DNA from: Dryas octopetala
Taxonomy: Eukaryota; Streptophyta; Magnoliopsida; Rosales; Rosaceae
DNA: 64,000 nucleotides
Assembly: GCA_963921425.1 (NCBI GenBank)
Contig: OY992832.1
Span: 7,316,001 to 7,380,000, forward strand
Direction: 5' to 3'
Shown here: piece after piece, positions 61,701-64,000 of the stretch
Layout: each line of letters opens with the position of its first letter
Numbering within the stretch: the first letter of the stretch is position 1
Program-made: the position numbers and the translations under genes
Notes under the pieces: model-generated
Database searches by the model: none
Seen by the model: only the letters and a program-made list of their open reading frames with translations
What the model was told of the DNA's origin: nothing

Positions 61701-62459
61701 AAATCCTTTGATTTCATGGCTTAATTTCATTTGATTTTGCACTGTTGTGCTGACAGCGTGTTTACTATAGCAATTTTGTGAGTTGTTTTCAAAGCTTGGT
61801 TGCCATCAGGTTATGACAATGTTTACATTGTTGTATTTGCAATTGTTAGATCCCCACATAACTGAAACTTGCATAAACGCGTTTGTATCTCTTGGATCAG
61901 AAATAAGGCAGCTTGCATTTCGATCAGGAGAAAAGTATTCACAAAATATTGGCTAGAAAAAGGAATGAAGACCATTATTAATTTGCTTCTCGTTCTAATC
62001 ATTATGACTTAGAACAGTAATAGTTGTTTCTTTATCTTAATTCTAAAGCCATTCCAATCTTAATTATCATCCACAAACACAAAAAGTAACAATTGATGAT
62101 GCATGATGCAATCTACAACTAGAACCATGCGCTTTCACATGTATATAAATATTAAAACGCAACCAACTAGTTATTGATCTGTTGATTTTTTTTTTTTTTC
62201 CTTATGTTGAAAAAAGTTTCAAGTTCGAATTTTCCATCTAGATTCATAAAAAAAAAATAAAATGAATAATTTTCTTTGTATATATTACATTTGTCTAGCA
62301 AGCATAACAAAAATTGTTTTGGTTATTGAACCCTTATTTTGTTGATTGAGATCACCTTGTAACCCTACTTTGAAAGCACTTTTCATAATATAAAGAAGAA
62401 CACACTCTACCCGACCAAAGAAAGAAAGAGCACACTCTACATTTATCTTGTATATTTTT

Positions 62460-63127
62460 GGGTAATTTAATTCAATAACCTCTTTTAATATACAATAAAC
62501 TTTTTTGACCCTCTTCTTTCAAAACTTACATTTCTAACCCTTTTACATTTTTTCAAACCAAAATACCCCTTATATATAGAGTGTGTATAACTGCACATTC
62601 CACCAAATAGTCCACCAATTAATGCACCTTCTTCCTACAGCAGCCAATCTCTCCCACCGGCCTTCTTTCTAAAGCAGCCATGGAGAGCGACAACCCAAAC
62701 CCTCTTCTCCCCACTTGTCCGCCCCATCTCCTTTACGGGCTAACAACCCATCATCTTCTCTCTCTATCTATTTCATTCTTGCCCAACTCAAATCTCAAAA
62801 AAATAGAAAAAAAAAAAAGCAGTTTTTTGTTCCCATATCTGTGTGTTTTCTTTGAGTGGATTAGGAGTGAAGGGGAGAAAGACAGAGATGAGAGGTCTAT
62901 GGGGGGAGGTGGAGGATGGTCATGGGTTGAGGAGAAGAAGATTGTCTAGTTGTGGAATGCGCGGTGAAACGCACGATCGAATGCGCAGTCTACAAAAGGT
63001 CGGGTTTTTTTATTGCAAGAGTAAATTTGACATTTCACATGTAAAAGGGTTAGACAAGTAAGTTGTGGGAAGGAAGGGTAAAAAAAGCTTATTGTATATT
63101 AAAAAGGGTTCTTGAATTAAATTACCC
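62460..63127. mobile_element. Mutator-like non-autonomous element with perfect 9-bp TSD
   Basis: Ends GGGTAATTTAATTCAA...TTGAATTAAATTACCC, with arms of about 100 bp. The target duplication TATATTTTT is perfect at 62451-62459 and 63128-63136. Nine-base duplications mark Mutator-like transposons. The 668-bp interior (62620-62990) is less AT-rich than the arms and holds an ORF-like stretch (MESDNPNPLLPTCPPHLLYG). This could be captured host sequence (Pack-MULE), but its source is not recognised. Confidence 0.9.
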
Positions 63128-63365
63128 TATATTTTTCTTGTTTGGTGCCGTGTTGAACTGAAACAACAAGCAGAGAAGAAAACACAGCCCAATGTAGGCC
63201 CAGAACAAACCAGACCCACAATTCATGATCGGCCCAAATATGGCTCAGAGCCCTATAGTGTACAGTTAGTTAGACTTGGTCCACAGTCCACACCGCACAC
63301 ACACAGTCTTCAAAAACTTGATGATATGTGATCAGTGATCACTCATCACTTGTTTCCTCACCTTG

Positions 63366-64000
63366 ATGGCCGATAAAAAATACAAGAGAAGAGTCCGCTC
63401 AAAGGGCAAATCCTTATATGAAACCGCCCCACCATGCGAGCTATGCCGAAGCCGAAACTGGACGGAGCTCCCAGAGGATGTTACGGCTTCCATACTATCA
63501 CGGTTGGGAGCAATCGAGATTCTGAGGAGCGCTGAGATGGTGTGCACCACGTGGCGCAAGATCTGCAAGGACCCTCTGACGTGGCGCACCATCGACATGC
63601 GCAATCCTTTTGGTTTCAGCTACAAGGACGCAACCTTGGAGAAGATGTGCCGCCACGCCATTGATCGTAGCTTTGCTAATCTGCTCGATATCAGTGTCGG
63701 TTACTTCGCCACCGCTGATCTCCTCAAGTATATCGCTCATAGGTATTTATTTATTTTTCGTAATAATAAAAAATGAAAATTGTGTGCTGGCTAACATATA
63801 TATATTGATCTAAAACCTTTGAATAGCTCGAGTGGAATCAGACGCCTCCGACTAGTGCATTGCAATTTCCAAGTAGATGAGGTATTGAGTGAAGTGGCTT
63901 GGAAACTTCCTCTCTTGGAGGAGCTTGAAATTTCATTATGCCAACTCTCAGTTTCATCACATAAATGTCTACAAGTGATTGGGCGCTACTGCCCTCTTTT
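63366..64000 (+). CDS. F-box/LRR protein, SKIP19-like, 5' part
   Basis: Substrate-recruiting subunit of an SCF ubiquitin ligase. Exon 1 is 63366-63742; exon 2 starts at 63827 and runs past the window. The N-terminus is basic (MADKKYKRRVRSKGK). The F-box lies at residues ~32-75 (NWTELPEDVTASILSRLGAIEILRSAE, CTTWRKICKDPLTWRTIDM). Leucine-rich repeats begin after the junction (SSGIRRLRLVHCNFQVDEVLSEVAWKLPLLEELEIS). This layout matches the SKIP19/FBL small F-box-LRR group, often multi-copy in plants. The promoter is crowded by a Mutator-like element ending about 240 bp upstream of the ATG. Confidence 0.88.

Noticed and set aside
1-64000. CRISPR arrays, operons or bacterial-type systems
   Set aside because: The window is plant nuclear DNA. 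The only regular direct repeats (43264-43558) are contiguous without unique spacers.

Overview
This is a plant nuclear window. It has intron-containing genes with GT-AG junctions, AT-rich intergenic DNA and many small non-autonomous transposons. It carries plant-only families: a PLS-DYW pentatricopeptide protein, LOB-domain factors and a plant-type BRCA1 with an extended PHD finger. Gene density (about one per 5 kb), short introns and the family mix suggest a small-genome eudicot, probably a rosid and possibly Rosaceae. The species cannot be read from the sequence, so this is inference.

Layout. 1-9.3 kb: the 3' end of an ERD4/OSCA3.1-type channel gene, the nucleoporin gene NDC1, and an intronless plastid phospholipase A1. 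9.3-36.2 kb is an accessory, rearranged block. It holds an aromatic amino acid decarboxylase-family gene (+), two tandem LBD36-like genes (-), a second decarboxylase-family gene (-), and broken remains of further decarboxylase copies. hAT, Helitron and foldback elements are scattered through it. 36.9-39.0 kb: MED19 (-). 40-44.6 kb: small LTR elements, a solo LTR with internal tandem repeats, and a decayed direct duplication. 45.1-57.1 kb: a BAG1-4-type co-chaperone, a DYW PPR editing factor and BRCA1, all on +. 58.4-59.7 kb: an unidentified coiled-coil gene (-). 61.4-64 kb: a broken F-box fragment, a Mutator-type element with a perfect 9-bp target duplication, and the start of an F-box gene that runs off the window.

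The most interesting biology is the pair of aromatic amino acid decarboxylase paralogues. They have near-identical architecture, but the catalytic-loop residue 349 is Tyr in the copy at 12.6 kb and Phe in the copy at 30.1 kb. In this family that swap is known to separate amine-forming decarboxylases from aldehyde synthases. The locus therefore appears to encode both branches (arylalkylamine and phenylacetaldehyde-type volatile), with fossil copies alongside. The LBD36 pair between them is a recent segmental duplication. Its second copy has several amino-acid changes inside the DNA-binding LOB domain.
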